Source of the DNA: Ochrobactrum sp. Q0168
Lineage (GTDB): Bacteria > Pseudomonadota > Alphaproteobacteria > Rhizobiales > Rhizobiaceae
NCBI RefSeq assembly: GCF_016427605.1
Contig: NZ_JAELXQ010000019.1
Location: 1-64,000, forward strand
DNA length: 64,000 bases
Direction: 5' to 3'
Below the pieces are notes generated by a model. The model ran no database searches. It was given only the letters and a program-made list of their open reading frames with translations, and was not told where the DNA came from. Shown here in pieces: positions 38,415-48,082 of this stretch. Made by a program: the position numbers and the translations under genes. Every line of letters starts with the position of its first letter. The stretch's first letter is position 1.

Positions 38415-38544
38415 TATGCAGGAATTGGCGGGATTGCAGGGGCGATTCCGGCAAAAGGGGTATGTCTCCCGCAACCGGATACGGTGCCGGGAACCAGGCA
38501 TGCATCCATTGAAAGAGACAAGCCCCGTTTTTTGGGAGGAAAAC

Positions 38545-39507
38545 ATGCGAAGGAAATTTTTGGGCGTTGCTTTCGCCGCTTTGGCTGCAAGCGCCATGGC
38601 ATTTACCGGTGTCGCCAGCGCACAGGACAAGAAGGTCACCATCGGCGTTTCAATTCCGGCTGCCGACCATGGTTGGACCGCCGGTGTCGTCTATCACGCC
38701 GAGCGCGTGGCAAAGCTTTTGATGCAGGAGCATCCCGGTCTGAACGTGATCGTCAAGACCTCGCCGGATGCGGCTAATCAGGCCAATGCGTTGCAGGATC
38801 TGGCGGTACAGGGCCTTGATGCGCTGGTCGTGCTGCCGTCCGATCCGGACCCGCTTGTCAACGCGATCAAGGAAATCAAGGACAAGGGCACATTCGTCGC
38901 CCTGGTCGACCGTGCGCCGAGCAACAACGACAACTCGATCCGCGATCTTTATGTCGCCGGTAACAATCCGGCGCTCGGTCAGGTTGCAGGTGAATATATC
39001 AAGAAGACCACACCGGATGCGCAGGTTGTCGTCATTCGCGGCATGCCGATCCCGATCGACCAGCAGCGTCAGGACGGTTTCGACAAGGGCATTGAGGGCT
39101 CCAACGTCAAGGTTCTCGACCGTCAGTACGGCAACTGGAACCGCGACGACGCCTTCCGCGTGATGCAGGACTTCCTGACCAAATATCCGAAGATCGACGT
39201 GGTCTGGTGTCAGGACGACGACATGGCTGTCGGTGTGCTCGAAGCAATCAAGCAGGCCAATCGCAGCGATATCCAGTACATCGTTGCAGGTGCCGGTTCC
39301 AAGGACATGATCAAGAAGGTCATGGACGGCGACAAGCTTGTGCCGGTCGATGTGCTTTATCCACCAGCGATGGTGGCGACGGCCATGCAGCTCACGGCAG
39401 GTCATTTCTATGACCAGATCCCGGTCAGCGGCAATTACATCCTCGATGCAACGCTCGTCACGAAAGACAATGCGGAGCAGTTCTACTTCCCGGATTCGCC
39501 ATTCTGA
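38545..39507 (+). CDS. sugar ABC transporter periplasmic binding protein (family 2)
   Basis: This 320-residue LacI/RbsB-type periplasmic protein starts at ATG 38545 with GGGAGGA upstream. Its signal peptide is cut near VASA/QD (residue 26). The mature start KKVTIGVSIPAADHGWTAG is typical of ribose/xylose/inositol binders. The frame is open back to 38416, without a signal peptide. A strong terminator after its stop means the downstream enzyme genes receive less transcript. Substrate is not readable directly, though the shared xyl operator points to a xylose-like sugar. Confidence 0.9.
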   Translation: MRRKFLGVAFAALAASAMAFTGVASAQDKKVTIGVSIPAADHGWTAGVVYHAERVAKLLMQEHPGLNVIVKTSPDAANQANALQDLAVQGLDALVVLPSDPDPLVNAIKEIKDKGTFVALVDRAPSNNDNSIRDLYVAGNNPALGQVAGEYIKKTTPDAQVVVIRGMPIPIDQQRQDGFDKGIEGSNVKVLDRQYGNWNRDDAFRVMQDFLTKYPKIDVVWCQDDDMAVGVLEAIKQANRSDIQYIVAGAGSKDMIKKVMDGDKLVPVDVLYPPAMVATAMQLTAGHFYDQIPVSGNYILDATLVTKDNAEQFYFPDSPF

Positions 39508-39517
39508 TCCGTTTGCG

Positions 39518-39541
39518 TGCGCCCGCCTTTTGGCGGGCGCA
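39518..39541 (+). terminator. attenuating terminator after the binding-protein gene
   Basis: TGCGCCCGCC and GGCGGGCGCA form a perfect 10-bp stem around TTTT, followed by TTTTCATTTT. It can stop part of the transcription between the binding protein and the enzymes, a frequent way to make more binding protein. Confidence 0.85.
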
Positions 39542-39568
39542 TTTTCATTTTATTCTGGAGGAGTTTCG

Positions 39569-40621
39569 ATGAAGACGATCAAGGGGCCGGGGATTTTCCT
39601 TGGGCAGTTTGCGGGCGATGCAGCGCCGTTCAACACATGGGACGGCATTACCAAATGGGCTGCCGAGAAAGGCTATGTCGGCGTGCAGGTGCCCACCTGG
39701 GCAAGCCAGCTGATCGATCTTAAAAAAGCGTCCGAATCCAAGGACTATTGCGACGAATTCGCCGGTGTGGCGAAGGAAAACGGCGTGGTCGTCACCGAGC
39801 TTTCTACCCATCTGCAGGGACAGCTCGTCGCGGTTCATCCAGCCTATGATGAAGCTTTTGACGGCTTTGCCGTGCCGGAAGTGCGCGGCAATCCTAAGGC
39901 GCGGCAGGCCTGGGCCGTCGAGCAGGTCAAGATGGCGATCAAGGCTTCGCGCAATCTCGGCATTGGCGCGCATGCGACCTTTTCCGGCGCGCTTGCATGG
40001 CCGTTTGTCTATCCATGGCCGCAGCGGCCTGCCGGTCTCGTGGAGACGGCGTTCGATGAACTTGCGCGCCGCTGGACACCGATTCTCGATCATGCTGACG
40101 AGCATGGCGTCGATATCTGCTACGAAATTCATCCGGGCGAAGACCTGCATGACGGCGTGACATTCGAGATGTTTCTGGAGCGTGTGAAGAACCACCCGCG
40201 CGCCAACATGCTCTATGACCCGTCGCATTATGTGCTGCAATGTCTCGATTATCTCGACAATATCGACATTTACCAAGACCGGATCAGGATGTTCCACGTC
40301 AAGGATGCCGAGTTCAATCCGACCGGGCGACAGGGCGTTTATGGCGGCTATCAGGGCTGGGTCAATCGCGCCGGTCGTTTCCGTTCACTCGGCGACGGGC
40401 AGGTTGATTTCGGCGCGGTCTTCTCGAAAATGGCCGCGAACGATTTCAACGGCTGGGCCGTGGTCGAATGGGAATGCGCCTTGAAGCACCCGGAAGACGG
40501 CGCGCGCGAAGGCGCAGAATTCGTGAAGGCGCATATCATACGCGTCACCGACAAGGCGTTCGACGATTTCGCATCCGGCGGCACCGATGACGCTGCCAAT
40601 CGCCGTATGCTGGGTCTTTGA
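39569..40621 (+). CDS. sugar phosphate isomerase/epimerase-like TIM barrel protein
   Basis: This 350-residue protein of the AP-endonuclease family 2 fold starts at ATG 39569 with GGAGGAG upstream. It shows ICYEIHPGEDLHDG, NMLYDPSHYVLQ and MFHVKDAEFNPTG, with Glu, His, Asp and His residues positioned as a metal site. Related proteins are IolE/IolH-type dehydratases, D-tagatose epimerases and xylose isomerase-like enzymes. The next gene is a Gfo/Idh/MocA dehydrogenase, a pair common in oxidation/isomerisation routes for unusual sugars. The exact reaction is unknown. Confidence 0.85.
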   Translation: MKTIKGPGIFLGQFAGDAAPFNTWDGITKWAAEKGYVGVQVPTWASQLIDLKKASESKDYCDEFAGVAKENGVVVTELSTHLQGQLVAVHPAYDEAFDGFAVPEVRGNPKARQAWAVEQVKMAIKASRNLGIGAHATFSGALAWPFVYPWPQRPAGLVETAFDELARRWTPILDHADEHGVDICYEIHPGEDLHDGVTFEMFLERVKNHPRANMLYDPSHYVLQCLDYLDNIDIYQDRIRMFHVKDAEFNPTGRQGVYGGYQGWVNRAGRFRSLGDGQVDFGAVFSKMAANDFNGWAVVEWECALKHPEDGAREGAEFVKAHIIRVTDKAFDDFASGGTDDAANRRMLGL

Positions 40622-40638
40622 GACGAAACGAGGAATCC

Positions 40639-41811
40639 ATGACGATTGAAGCCAAAACCAAGGAAACTGCAACCCCGCGCATCCGTCTCGGCATGGTTGG
40701 CGGCGGGGCAGGGGCGTTTATTGGCGGCGTGCACCGCATGGCGTCGCGGCTCGACAACCGTTTTGAACTGGTTGCGGGCGCGCTGTCGTCCTCGCCGGAA
40801 AAAGCACAGGCTTCTGGACGTGAACTGGGGCTGGCGTCGGACCGCATCTATTCGGATTTCCGCGAAATGGCGATCCGCGAAGCGCGGTTGAAAAACGGTA
40901 TTGAAGCCGTTTCCATCGTGACGCCCAACCATGTTCACTATGAAGCTGCGAAAGAGTTTTTGAAGCGCGGAATCCATGTCATTTGTGACAAGCCGCTGAC
41001 CTCCACGCTGACAGATGCCAAGAAGCTTAAAAAAGCTGCGGATGAGAGCGGCGCGCTGTTCGTGTTGACCCACAACTATACCGGTTATCCGATGGTGCGG
41101 CAGGCCCGCGCCATGGTGGCCAGCGGCGAACTGGGCGATCTGCGTGTCGCGCAGGTGGAATATGCGCAGGACTGGCTGACGGAAGCCGTCGAAGCTACCG
41201 GCGCGAAGGGCGCAATCTGGCGCACCGACCCGGCGCAGTCCGGCCTTGGCGGCGCTACTGGGGACATTGGCACCCACGCCTTCAATCTGGCGTCCTTTGT
41301 GACCGGCCTGACATTGGATAGTCTGGCTGCCGATCTTGACAGTTTTGTCGAGGGGCGGCGTCTTGATGATAATGCGCATGTCATGCTGCGTTTTGCTGGC
41401 GGCGCGAAAGGCATGCTCTGGTGCAGTCAGGTTGCTCCCGGCAACGAAAATGCGCTTCGTCTGCGTGTCTATGGCACAAAGGGCGGGATTGAATGGGCGC
41501 AGGAAGACCCGAACCGGTTGTGGTTTACACCATTTGGCAGTGAGAAGCGGCTTATCACGCGTGGCGGCGCGGGTGCTGGTCCAGAGGCTGCACGGGTAAC
41601 GCGTGTGCCAGCAGGCCATCCGGAAGGCTATCTCGAAGCTTTTGCGACGATCTATACCGAAGCGGCCAATGCCATTGAAGCACATCGCGAAGGCAAAAAG
41701 CCGGATAGTGCGGTGCTTTATCCGACTGTTGACGATGGACTGCTGGGTGTGAGCTTTATTGACGCCTGCGTACGCTCGTCAAAAAGAAACGGCGCCTGGG
41801 TCAGCCTTTGA
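40639..41811 (+). CDS. Gfo/Idh/MocA family NAD(P)-dependent dehydrogenase
   Basis: This 390-residue protein has the Rossmann start LGMVGGGAGAFIGGVHR and the family motif CDKPLTSTLTDAKKL. GDIGTHAFNLASFV (conserved Asp/His dyad) and a C-terminal substrate domain follow. These enzymes oxidise or reduce sugars and inositols at ring carbons. AGGAA precedes the ATG at 40639. It is last in the sugar ABC operon, so its substrate is probably the imported sugar or its isomer. Confidence 0.9.
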   Translation: MTIEAKTKETATPRIRLGMVGGGAGAFIGGVHRMASRLDNRFELVAGALSSSPEKAQASGRELGLASDRIYSDFREMAIREARLKNGIEAVSIVTPNHVHYEAAKEFLKRGIHVICDKPLTSTLTDAKKLKKAADESGALFVLTHNYTGYPMVRQARAMVASGELGDLRVAQVEYAQDWLTEAVEATGAKGAIWRTDPAQSGLGGATGDIGTHAFNLASFVTGLTLDSLAADLDSFVEGRRLDDNAHVMLRFAGGAKGMLWCSQVAPGNENALRLRVYGTKGGIEWAQEDPNRLWFTPFGSEKRLITRGGAGAGPEAARVTRVPAGHPEGYLEAFATIYTEAANAIEAHREGKKPDSAVLYPTVDDGLLGVSFIDACVRSSKRNGAWVSL

Positions 41812-41831
41812 TCCCACGCAAAAAATTATGT

Positions 41832-41856
41832 GGGGCGACCGCGTTACGGTCGCTCC
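41832..41856. terminator. hairpin after the sugar operon
   Basis: A 10-bp stem with one G-U pair (41832-41841 with 41847-41856) surrounds CGTTA, 20 bases after the dehydrogenase stop. There is no T-run, so it may act weakly or only protect the RNA end. Confidence 0.45.
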
Positions 41857-41891
41857 GCCGTAGAAAAACCATTATATTTGCATGTTTCTAA

Positions 41892-41903
41892 GCAAACGCT
41901 TGC
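41892..41903. promoter_or_regulatory. LacI/CRE-like palindrome upstream of eptA
   Basis: GCAAACGCTTGC is a near-perfect 12-bp palindrome around central CG, a form used by many LacI-family regulators. It lies 74 bases before the eptA start. Its link to a sugar regulator is uncertain. Confidence 0.3.
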
Positions 41904-41976
41904 AAAGGCGTATTGGTCATATAGATCTGCCAGCGTCGCGGGCAGATCTCGCAAAGAGCCGCTTGAGACATACGCC

Positions 41977-43611
41977 ATGCAAAAATTTCGTCCCACCATC
42001 GCCAGCGGCCCATTGTGCCTTCTGACGGTGCTTTACGTCTTTATCTTCACCAACGCTTCATTCTGGAACGCAATCGGTGCTTACTATGCCGATGCACCGT
42101 GGAAACTCGTGGGCATAGCGGCGGCACTTCTACTGTTGCATACGGCGCTGCTGCTGGCGTTTTCGGCGAAGTATGTCATCAAACCGATCCTGATCCTGTT
42201 TGTTCTGATCGCGGCTGGTGGCTCCTATTTCACCGATACATTCGGGACGATTATCGACAAATATGTGGTCGAGGCCGCGCTGACGACAACGCAGGCTGAA
42301 TCCGGTGCGCTGCTGACACCAAGCTTTGCCTGGCATATGCTGCTGTTCGGCGTTGTGCCATCCTTGCTGATTGCCTGGGTGCGGATCAAACACCGGCCCT
42401 TGCTGGGCAAGTTGGCAGTTAATACCGGCATCATCTTCGCCTGCTTGCTGGCGACGATTGCCATACTGGGCGTGAATTATGCGGCCTATTCATCGATGTT
42501 TCGCGAGCATAATGCAGACATCATGCAGAAGCTGATGCCGGGAACGCCGATCACCAGCACGGTTCAATATGTAGCGCATGTGGTCAAGAACCGGGACATA
42601 CCGATGGAGCCACTTGGGCTTGATGCCAAGCAGACCATGGCGAAACTGCCCGCGGATAAGAAGCTGCTGACGGTTGTGGTGGTCGGCGAGACTGCACGCG
42701 CACAAAATTTCAGTCTCAACGGCTATTCGCGGGAAACCAATCCGGAATTGAAGCAGCGCAATGTCGTTGCCTTCACCGACACGACCAGCTGCGGGACAGA
42801 AACCTCGGTTTCGGTACCCTGCATGTTCTCGCCTTTCACGCGGGAAGAATTTTCCAATACCAAGTTCCGTGGATCGGAAAATCTGATGGACGTGCTGCAA
42901 CATGCGGGCGTGCAGGTGGCGTGGTATGAGAACAATACCGGTAGCAAGGGCGTTGCAGACCGCATCAAGACGATCGATCTGCAAAACGCCAAGGACACGC
43001 GTTACTGTGAGGGCGGCGAATGTATCGACCAGATTCTATTCGATAGTTTGAGCAAGGAACTGAAAGAGCTGTCAGGCAATGCTACCATCGTCCTACATAT
43101 GACAGGCAGCCACGGCCCGGCCTATTATCGCCGTTACCCGGAAGAATTTGCCAAGTTCAAGCCGGATTGCCGCTCCAACGATTTCGCCAAGTGCTCGCAT
43201 GACGAGATCGTCAATGCCTATGACAATTCTATCCTTTATACGGATCACATCCTGTCGGAGGTCATAGATTTGCTGAAAGCGCATGAAGACAAATTTGCTT
43301 CATCGATGATTTACATGTCCGACCATGGCGAGTCTCTTGGCGAGGATGGTCTCTATCTTCATGCCGCGCCGTATTTCATTGCGCCGTCACAGCAGACCCA
43401 TGTGCCGTTCATCACGTGGTTTGCGCCGGAATATGCATTGGATACGGGGCTTGATGTCGATTGCCTGAAGAAGACCGTTGCCGAGCCCTCTTCACATGAC
43501 AATCTGTTTCATACGGTGCTTGGAATGATGCAAATCAAGACAACGGTTTACGATCAAAAGCTCGACCGTTTTGCCGCCTGTCGCACAACGCATCACGTTG
43601 CGTTGAATTAA
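41977..43611 (+). CDS. eptA: lipid A/core phosphoethanolamine transferase EptA-type
   Basis: This 544-residue enzyme has an N-terminal block of about five membrane spans (to about residue 180) and a periplasmic sulfatase-like domain. Catalytic Thr274 lies in SCGTETSVSVPCMFS, the exact EptA pattern, and metal ligands are in VVVGETARA and YMSDHGESLGE. It adds phosphoethanolamine to lipid A or core sugars, which lowers the surface charge and gives resistance to cationic peptides. The frame extends upstream, but ATG 41977 directly precedes the first membrane span. It is a single gene with a terminator after it. Confidence 0.92.
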   Translation: MQKFRPTIASGPLCLLTVLYVFIFTNASFWNAIGAYYADAPWKLVGIAAALLLLHTALLLAFSAKYVIKPILILFVLIAAGGSYFTDTFGTIIDKYVVEAALTTTQAESGALLTPSFAWHMLLFGVVPSLLIAWVRIKHRPLLGKLAVNTGIIFACLLATIAILGVNYAAYSSMFREHNADIMQKLMPGTPITSTVQYVAHVVKNRDIPMEPLGLDAKQTMAKLPADKKLLTVVVVGETARAQNFSLNGYSRETNPELKQRNVVAFTDTTSCGTETSVSVPCMFSPFTREEFSNTKFRGSENLMDVLQHAGVQVAWYENNTGSKGVADRIKTIDLQNAKDTRYCEGGECIDQILFDSLSKELKELSGNATIVLHMTGSHGPAYYRRYPEEFAKFKPDCRSNDFAKCSHDEIVNAYDNSILYTDHILSEVIDLLKAHEDKFASSMIYMSDHGESLGEDGLYLHAAPYFIAPSQQTHVPFITWFAPEYALDTGLDVDCLKKTVAEPSSHDNLFHTVLGMMQIKTTVYDQKLDRFAACRTTHHVALN

Positions 43612-43621
43612 ATCAAGCATG

Positions 43622-43650
43622 CAAAACCCCGCCCGGAAGGCGGGGTTTTG
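43622..43650. terminator. bidirectional rho-independent terminator
   Basis: A perfect 12-bp stem (CAAAACCCCGCC with GGCGGGGTTTTG) and a 5-base loop sits between the convergent eptA and xylA genes, with T-runs on both sides. Confidence 0.9.
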
Positions 43651-43665
43651 TTTGGTTTTGTCGGA

Positions 43666-44973
43666 TCAAACGTAGCGATTGATCACGTTTTCCAGATATT
43701 CCTGACGACCTGATTTCGGGCGTGGATTGATATTCTGCCCTTCTACGGCAGCGGTAATCTCTTCGAGAGACAGACCGCCCAGAAGCTTCTTGCCGAAGTC
43801 GCCGTTCCAGCCTGCATAACGCTCTTCCAGCGGCTTTGAAAGCGCACCATCTTCCAACATTTGCGCCGCAGCCTTGAGGCCGCGCGCGCAGCAATCCATG
43901 CCGCCGATATGCCCGATCAGCAGGTCCTGCGCGTCCAACGACTGGCGGCGCAGCTTGGCGTCGAAATTCGTGCCGCCCGTTTTGAAACCGCCGCCCAAAA
44001 GCACCTGATAATAGGCGAGCGCCATTTCCGGCACATTGTTGGGGAACTGATCCGTGTCCCAACCGGACTGATAATCATTGCGGTTCATGTCGATAGAGCC
44101 GAGGATGCCGAGCGTGCGCGCCAGCGCCAGCTCATGCTCGAACGAGTGCCCGGCAAGAATGGCGTGCCCCTGTTCGATGTTCAGCTTCACTTCGTTTTCG
44201 AGGCCATAGCGTTTCAGGAAGCCATAGACAGTCGCAACATCGTAATCATACTGATGCTTGGTTGGTTCTTGCGGCTTTGGTTCAATCAGGATCGTGCCCT
44301 TGAAACCGATCTTGTGCTTGTACTCGACAACCAGATTGAGAAAACGCCCCATATGGTCGAGTTCGCGTGACAGGTCGGTGTTGAGCAGGGTTTCATAGCC
44401 CTCACGACCGCCCCAAAGCACGTAATTCTGGCCGCCGAGCCGCATCGTGGCATCGATACAGGTCTTGACCGTGGCTGCGGCAAAGGCAAAAGCTTCCGGA
44501 TCGGGATTGGTCGCCGCACCCGACATATATCGACGATGCGAAAATAGATTGGCAGTTCCCCAGAGCAGATTTATGCCAGTCTCTGCCTGCTTTTTCTCAA
44601 AAATATCAACAATTTGGTTGAGGTTTCTGGTGTTCTCCGCGAAGTCCTTGCCTTCCGGACGCACATCGGCGTCGTGGAAGCAGTAGAACGGCGCGCCAAG
44701 CAGGGAAAAGAACTCGAAGGCGACGTCTGCTTTCAGCTTGGCCGCGTCCATATCGTTGGAATACCAGGGACGCTCGAATGTGCGCCCGCCAAACGGGTCT
44801 CCGCCTTCCCAAGCGAAGGTGTGCCAATAGGCAACCGCGAAACGCAGGTGATCTTCCATGCGTTTCCCAAGCACGATTTCGTCGGGATTGTAGTGACGAA
44901 ATGCCAGCGGGTTATCGCTGTCAGGACCTTCAAAGCGAACTTTTTCTATGTCACCGAAAAATCCGGTTGCCAT
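43666..44973 (-). CDS. xylA: xylose isomerase
   Basis: This 435-residue enzyme converts D-xylose to D-xylulose. It starts [15 protein letters not shown] and contains [28 protein letters not shown] and [18 protein letters not shown], which hold the catalytic His/Asp and magnesium ligands. ATG 44973 has GGAGG 6 bases upstream, while ATG 44979 directly follows the GGAGG, so the shorter start is preferred. It follows xylB by 26 bases. Confidence 0.96.
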   Translation of the reverse strand: MATGFFGDIEKVRFEGPDSDNPLAFRHYNPDEIVLGKRMEDHLRFAVAYWHTFAWEGGDPFGGRTFERPWYSNDMDAAKLKADVAFEFFSLLGAPFYCFHDADVRPEGKDFAENTRNLNQIVDIFEKKQAETGINLLWGTANLFSHRRYMSGAATNPDPEAFAFAAATVKTCIDATMRLGGQNYVLWGGREGYETLLNTDLSRELDHMGRFLNLVVEYKHKIGFKGTILIEPKPQEPTKHQYDYDVATVYGFLKRYGLENEVKLNIEQGHAILAGHSFEHELALARTLGILGSIDMNRNDYQSGWDTDQFPNNVPEMALAYYQVLLGGGFKTGGTNFDAKLRRQSLDAQDLLIGHIGGMDCCARGLKAAAQMLEDGALSKPLEERYAGWNGDFGKKLLGGLSLEEITAAVEGQNINPRPKSGRQEYLENVINRYV

Positions 44974-44999
44974 GTTCATCCTCCCATTGTGTTGGATAT

Positions 45000-46454
45000 T
45001 TAACCGGCCAGCGAATGTAGAGCCGGGTACATTGCGTGGTAGCGCTGATAGGCCTCGTCGTAAGCGGAGAGAAGCGCCTGTTCGGGTTCGATAGTGCGCG
45101 CGGTACGCGGTGGCGTGCAGATCGCAAACGGATCGGCACCGCTGGCCGCGATCAGTCCTAGACGCGCTGCGCCGAAGGCTGCGCCGAAGTCGCCTTCTTC
45201 CGGCAGCGAAACAGGCGTGTTCAGCGCCGTTGCTATGGATTTCAGCCAATAAGCCGAGCGGGACCCGCCACCGACCGCGATGAGCGAATGGATTTCAGTG
45301 CCCGCCGATTGAAGGGCCACGAGACTGTCGCGAAGGGCGAAGGCGACACCCTCCAGAACGGCCTGTGTCATGGCCCTGCGGTCGGTTTCATGCTCCAGAC
45401 CGGAGAAGCTACCGCGAATTTTCGCGTCATTGTAAGGCGTGCGCTCGCCGGACAGATAAGGCAGAAACGTTACGCCGCCGGGAGCCGTGACGGTTTCGCC
45501 CAGTTCCTGATCAAGTACATGCGGCGTTGCACCAACAACACGCGCGAACCAGTCAAGCGCGCTTGCCGCCGAAAGAATGACGCCCATCTGGTGCCATGTG
45601 CCGGGCAGTGCGTGGCAAAAGGCATGGACCGCGCTTTCCGGCTTCGGCTGATAAGCGCCGTTGGCGGCAAACAGGACGCCGGAAGTGCCGAGCGACACGA
45701 AGGCATGGCCGGACTTCACCGTTCCCATGCCGCAGGCCGATGCGGCATTATCACCTGCGCCGCCAGCGACCACTGGGCGACCGTCGATACCCCAACGCGC
45801 AGCGAGTTCGGCACGCAGTTGTCCCGTGGCGTCGCTGCCTTCCGCAAGGCGCGGCATATGGCTTTCGGTCAGTCCCGTCTTTGCAAGCAATTCGGACGAC
45901 CAGTGACGCCCGCCGGTATCGAGCCAGCTGGTTCCGGCGGAATCTGACATGTCCGAAACGTGCTCGCCCGTCAACCAGAGGCGCAGATAATCCTTGGGCA
46001 ACAGGACCTTACGCGTCTTAGTGAAGTTTTCAGGTTCATTGCGCGCGACCCACACCAGTTTGGGCGCGGTAAAGCCCGGAAAGACGATATTGCCCGTAAT
46101 AGTGCGGAAGGCCGGGTCGGCATCAAGCTCGGCGGCCTCGCGATAGCTCCGCGTGTCGTTCCAGAGGATGCAGGGGCGAAGCACCTGATCTGCATCGTCC
46201 AGCAATGTCGCGCCGTGCATCTGGCCAGAAAGGCCGATGCCTTTGGTGGCAGCAAATTCCGTCGGACGGGCTTGCCGCAGGGCGTCTATGGCCGTTTCAG
46301 TGGCGCTGATCCATTGGGCGGGGTCCTGCTCGCTCCAGCCCGCAAGCGGGCGCGATACATCCAATTCACCATGTGCAGAACCAATAAGTCGCTGATTGTC
46401 ATCGATCAGAAGCGCTTTTACGCCGGATGTTCCAAGATCGAGGCCGAGATACAT
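45000..46454 (-). CDS. xylB: xylulokinase
   Basis: This 484-residue FGGY kinase, the same length as E. coli XylB, has the ATPase start [19 protein letters not shown]. Further motifs are [27 protein letters not shown] and [17 protein letters not shown]. It phosphorylates D-xylulose to xylulose 5-phosphate for the pentose phosphate pathway. It sits between the lacI-type gene and xylA in one operon. Confidence 0.95.
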   Translation of the reverse strand: MYLGLDLGTSGVKALLIDDNQRLIGSAHGELDVSRPLAGWSEQDPAQWISATETAIDALRQARPTEFAATKGIGLSGQMHGATLLDDADQVLRPCILWNDTRSYREAAELDADPAFRTITGNIVFPGFTAPKLVWVARNEPENFTKTRKVLLPKDYLRLWLTGEHVSDMSDSAGTSWLDTGGRHWSSELLAKTGLTESHMPRLAEGSDATGQLRAELAARWGIDGRPVVAGGAGDNAASACGMGTVKSGHAFVSLGTSGVLFAANGAYQPKPESAVHAFCHALPGTWHQMGVILSAASALDWFARVVGATPHVLDQELGETVTAPGGVTFLPYLSGERTPYNDAKIRGSFSGLEHETDRRAMTQAVLEGVAFALRDSLVALQSAGTEIHSLIAVGGGSRSAYWLKSIATALNTPVSLPEEGDFGAAFGAARLGLIAASGADPFAICTPPRTARTIEPEQALLSAYDEAYQRYHAMYPALHSLAG

Positions 46455-46490
46455 AGTGGCTCCTGTCGGAATTTCATGAGGGCCGGCGGT

Positions 46491-47522
46491 TCAGCAGAAC
46501 TGCGGCAGGTTGTCTTTGAGAAAGATTTCGATGCGGATATGTTCTTGCCCCGCAATGATCGGCAGCCGATCAGAGGAGGCTTTCAGGATACGAATGGCGC
46601 TGCGAATTTCATGCCCTGCATCCTGCGCAAGAACGCCGTGGATCAGCCCTTGTTCGAGCGCCTGAGAGGTCGCGTCATCGCGCTCATGGGCTATGACCAG
46701 CGGGCGCTTTCCCTCATGGGCGGCAAGCGCGCGAAGCAAGCCGCCATTGCCAGCCCCGAGGCTGTAAATGCCCGCGATATCGTTCCGCTCGCGAAGCAGC
46801 GTGCTTACCAGATTTTCCACGCGCGCGTCTTCATCAAGGCCTTCAAGCGCGGGGAGGATAGCGCGTGCGGGAAAATCGCTTCGCATCGCTGAGGTAAAAC
46901 CATCGAAACGTTCGCGGTGATCGCGCACTTTCAGCGAACCGGTGAGAATGGCAATGACGCCTTCGGTCCCGTTCGCGAAAAGGCCGAGAAGGCGCGCCGC
47001 CGTGCGCCCGGCCGCAGCATTGTCCACGCCGATATAATGTTCGCGGGCAGACTGGCCGAGATCGGAAACCAGTGTGACGGCGTGCACGCCGCTTGCGCAC
47101 AGCCGGTCGCAGGCAGCGCGAACAGGGTCCGTGTCGAGCGCGACGAAAGCCACGCCGTCTGGCTTGCGAAGGGCGCTGGCGTCAAGGGCGGCGACCAGCG
47201 CAGCCTCATCGAATGCGGGAACGAGAATGAGATTAATCGAAACACGCTCCGCCAGAACGCGTTCGGTTGCCATAGCGATCTCTTCGCGAAGGCTCAGCAT
47301 GAAGGTATTGTCATTGTCGGGCACAATGAAATCGAACTGATAAAGCCGGCTGCGGGCCAGATTGGCCGCCCCCACGTCGCGGACATAGCCAAGCACATTC
47401 ATGGCATCCATCACCCGCTCGCGGGTTTTGGACCGGACGCCCGGACGGTCGTTCAAAACGCGATCAACCGTGGCAAGGCTCACGCCCGCAGTGCGCGCTA
47501 TATCATGAACGGTGGGTTTCAT
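46491..47522 (-). CDS. LacI-family regulator of xylose genes
   Basis: This 343-residue protein has the LacI headpiece at its N-terminus (VHDIARTAGVSLATVDRVLN) and a periplasmic-binding-like sugar domain. The ATG at 47522 has GGAGGAG upstream. It is the first gene of the operon with xylB and xylA, so it probably represses them and releases on a xylose-related ligand. A palindromic element in its promoter is nearly repeated before the sugar ABC operon 12 kb away. It differs from the AraC-type XylR of enteric bacteria. Confidence 0.92.
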   Translation of the reverse strand: MKPTVHDIARTAGVSLATVDRVLNDRPGVRSKTRERVMDAMNVLGYVRDVGAANLARSRLYQFDFIVPDNDNTFMLSLREEIAMATERVLAERVSINLILVPAFDEAALVAALDASALRKPDGVAFVALDTDPVRAACDRLCASGVHAVTLVSDLGQSAREHYIGVDNAAAGRTAARLLGLFANGTEGVIAILTGSLKVRDHRERFDGFTSAMRSDFPARAILPALEGLDEDARVENLVSTLLRERNDIAGIYSLGAGNGGLLRALAAHEGKRPLVIAHERDDATSQALEQGLIHGVLAQDAGHEIRSAIRILKASSDRLPIIAGQEHIRIEIFLKDNLPQFC

Positions 47523-47556
47523 TCCTGCTCCTCCATGCAAACCATAGGAGCAAAAA

Positions 47557-47575
47557 TGAGGTACGTAAATCAAAA
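47557..47575 (-). promoter_or_regulatory. LacI-type operator of the xyl operon
   Basis: The minus strand reads TTTTGATTTACGTACCTCA. Inside it TGATTTACGTACCTCA is a palindrome around TACGTA (12 of 16 bases symmetrical). It lies 35 bases before the lacI start and matches 35712-35730 in 18 of 19 bases. Confidence 0.65.
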
Positions 47576-47681
47576 AATTTTACTTTTGATTTTTGTAGCA
47601 ATATCAATAGGGTTTGGCAGAGAAACTCGCGTTGTGCGAAGCAGAATCAGCGAAGCGTGGGAATGCAAATACTAAAGGAAA

Positions 47682-47699
47682 GGGCGACCCTGGCCGCCC
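47682..47699 (-). terminator. terminator after the GCG-motif protein gene
   Basis: On the minus strand GGGCGGC pairs with GGTCGCCC-type bases (7 bp, one G-U, CAGG loop), followed by TTTCCTTT. It lies 18 bases after the stop at 47717. Confidence 0.6.
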
Positions 47700-47716
47700 G
47701 ATCCGGTTTCTTGAAA

Positions 47717-48082
47717 TCAGTCCCAATCGGGACGCGGTCTGTGACGCGGTGGTCCGTCGCGATATTCGTCCCGCCAATGATGGCGACGCCAGTCTCTCGG
47801 CGGCGGTCCCCAACCCCAGCGTGGTGGCCGCGGTGGTCCCCAACCCCAACCCGGAGGAGGAGGTGGTGGTCCCCATCCCCAACCGGGTGGCGGGGGCGGG
47901 CGGCGATAACCGGGAACGCATACACCGTCATAGTTCATGAACCAGCCGCGACCGCACCCGTCACGTGCTTTCTGAACGAGCCCCGACTGCACTGTTGGTT
48001 GCATATTGCCGACAGGACTGGCCTCGGCATGAAAGGCGAAGGTCGCCAGTGCCGCAGCTAAAGAAAGTACCGACACTCTCAT
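47717..48082 (-). CDS. small secreted GCG/CRPN-motif, proline-rich protein
   Basis: This 121-residue protein has a signal peptide cut near AEA/SP (residue 21). A conserved core TVQSGLVQKARDGCGRGWF with a second cysteine (DGVCVPGYR) matches the GCG_CRPN small exported proteins of Hyphomicrobiales. The remainder is a repeat of PPPPPGWGWG units and a basic tail. The two cysteines could form a disulfide in the periplasm. Function is unknown. It has its own terminator and faces no partner gene. Confidence 0.75.
   Translation of the reverse strand: MRVSVLSLAAALATFAFHAEASPVGNMQPTVQSGLVQKARDGCGRGWFMNYDGVCVPGYRRPPPPPGWGWGPPPPPPGWGWGPPRPPRWGWGPPPRDWRRHHWRDEYRDGPPRHRPRPDWD
47805..47900. repeat. tandem coding repeat for PGWGWGPP units
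   Basis: Three imperfect copies of about 30-33 bases, each with GGTCCCCA on the plus strand, begin near 47805, 47835 and 47868. They encode the Pro/Gly/Trp-rich repeats of the small secreted protein. Confidence 0.65.

Noticed and set aside
39338..39568. Upstream extension of the isomerase-like frame into the binding-protein gene
   Set aside because: Overlaps another coding gene and a terminator; ATG 39569 with GGAGGAG is far better.
47641..48000. Repeats in the 47.8 kb region as a CRISPR array
   Set aside because: Units of 30-33 bases without unique spacers; they encode PGWGWG repeats in a signal-peptide protein.
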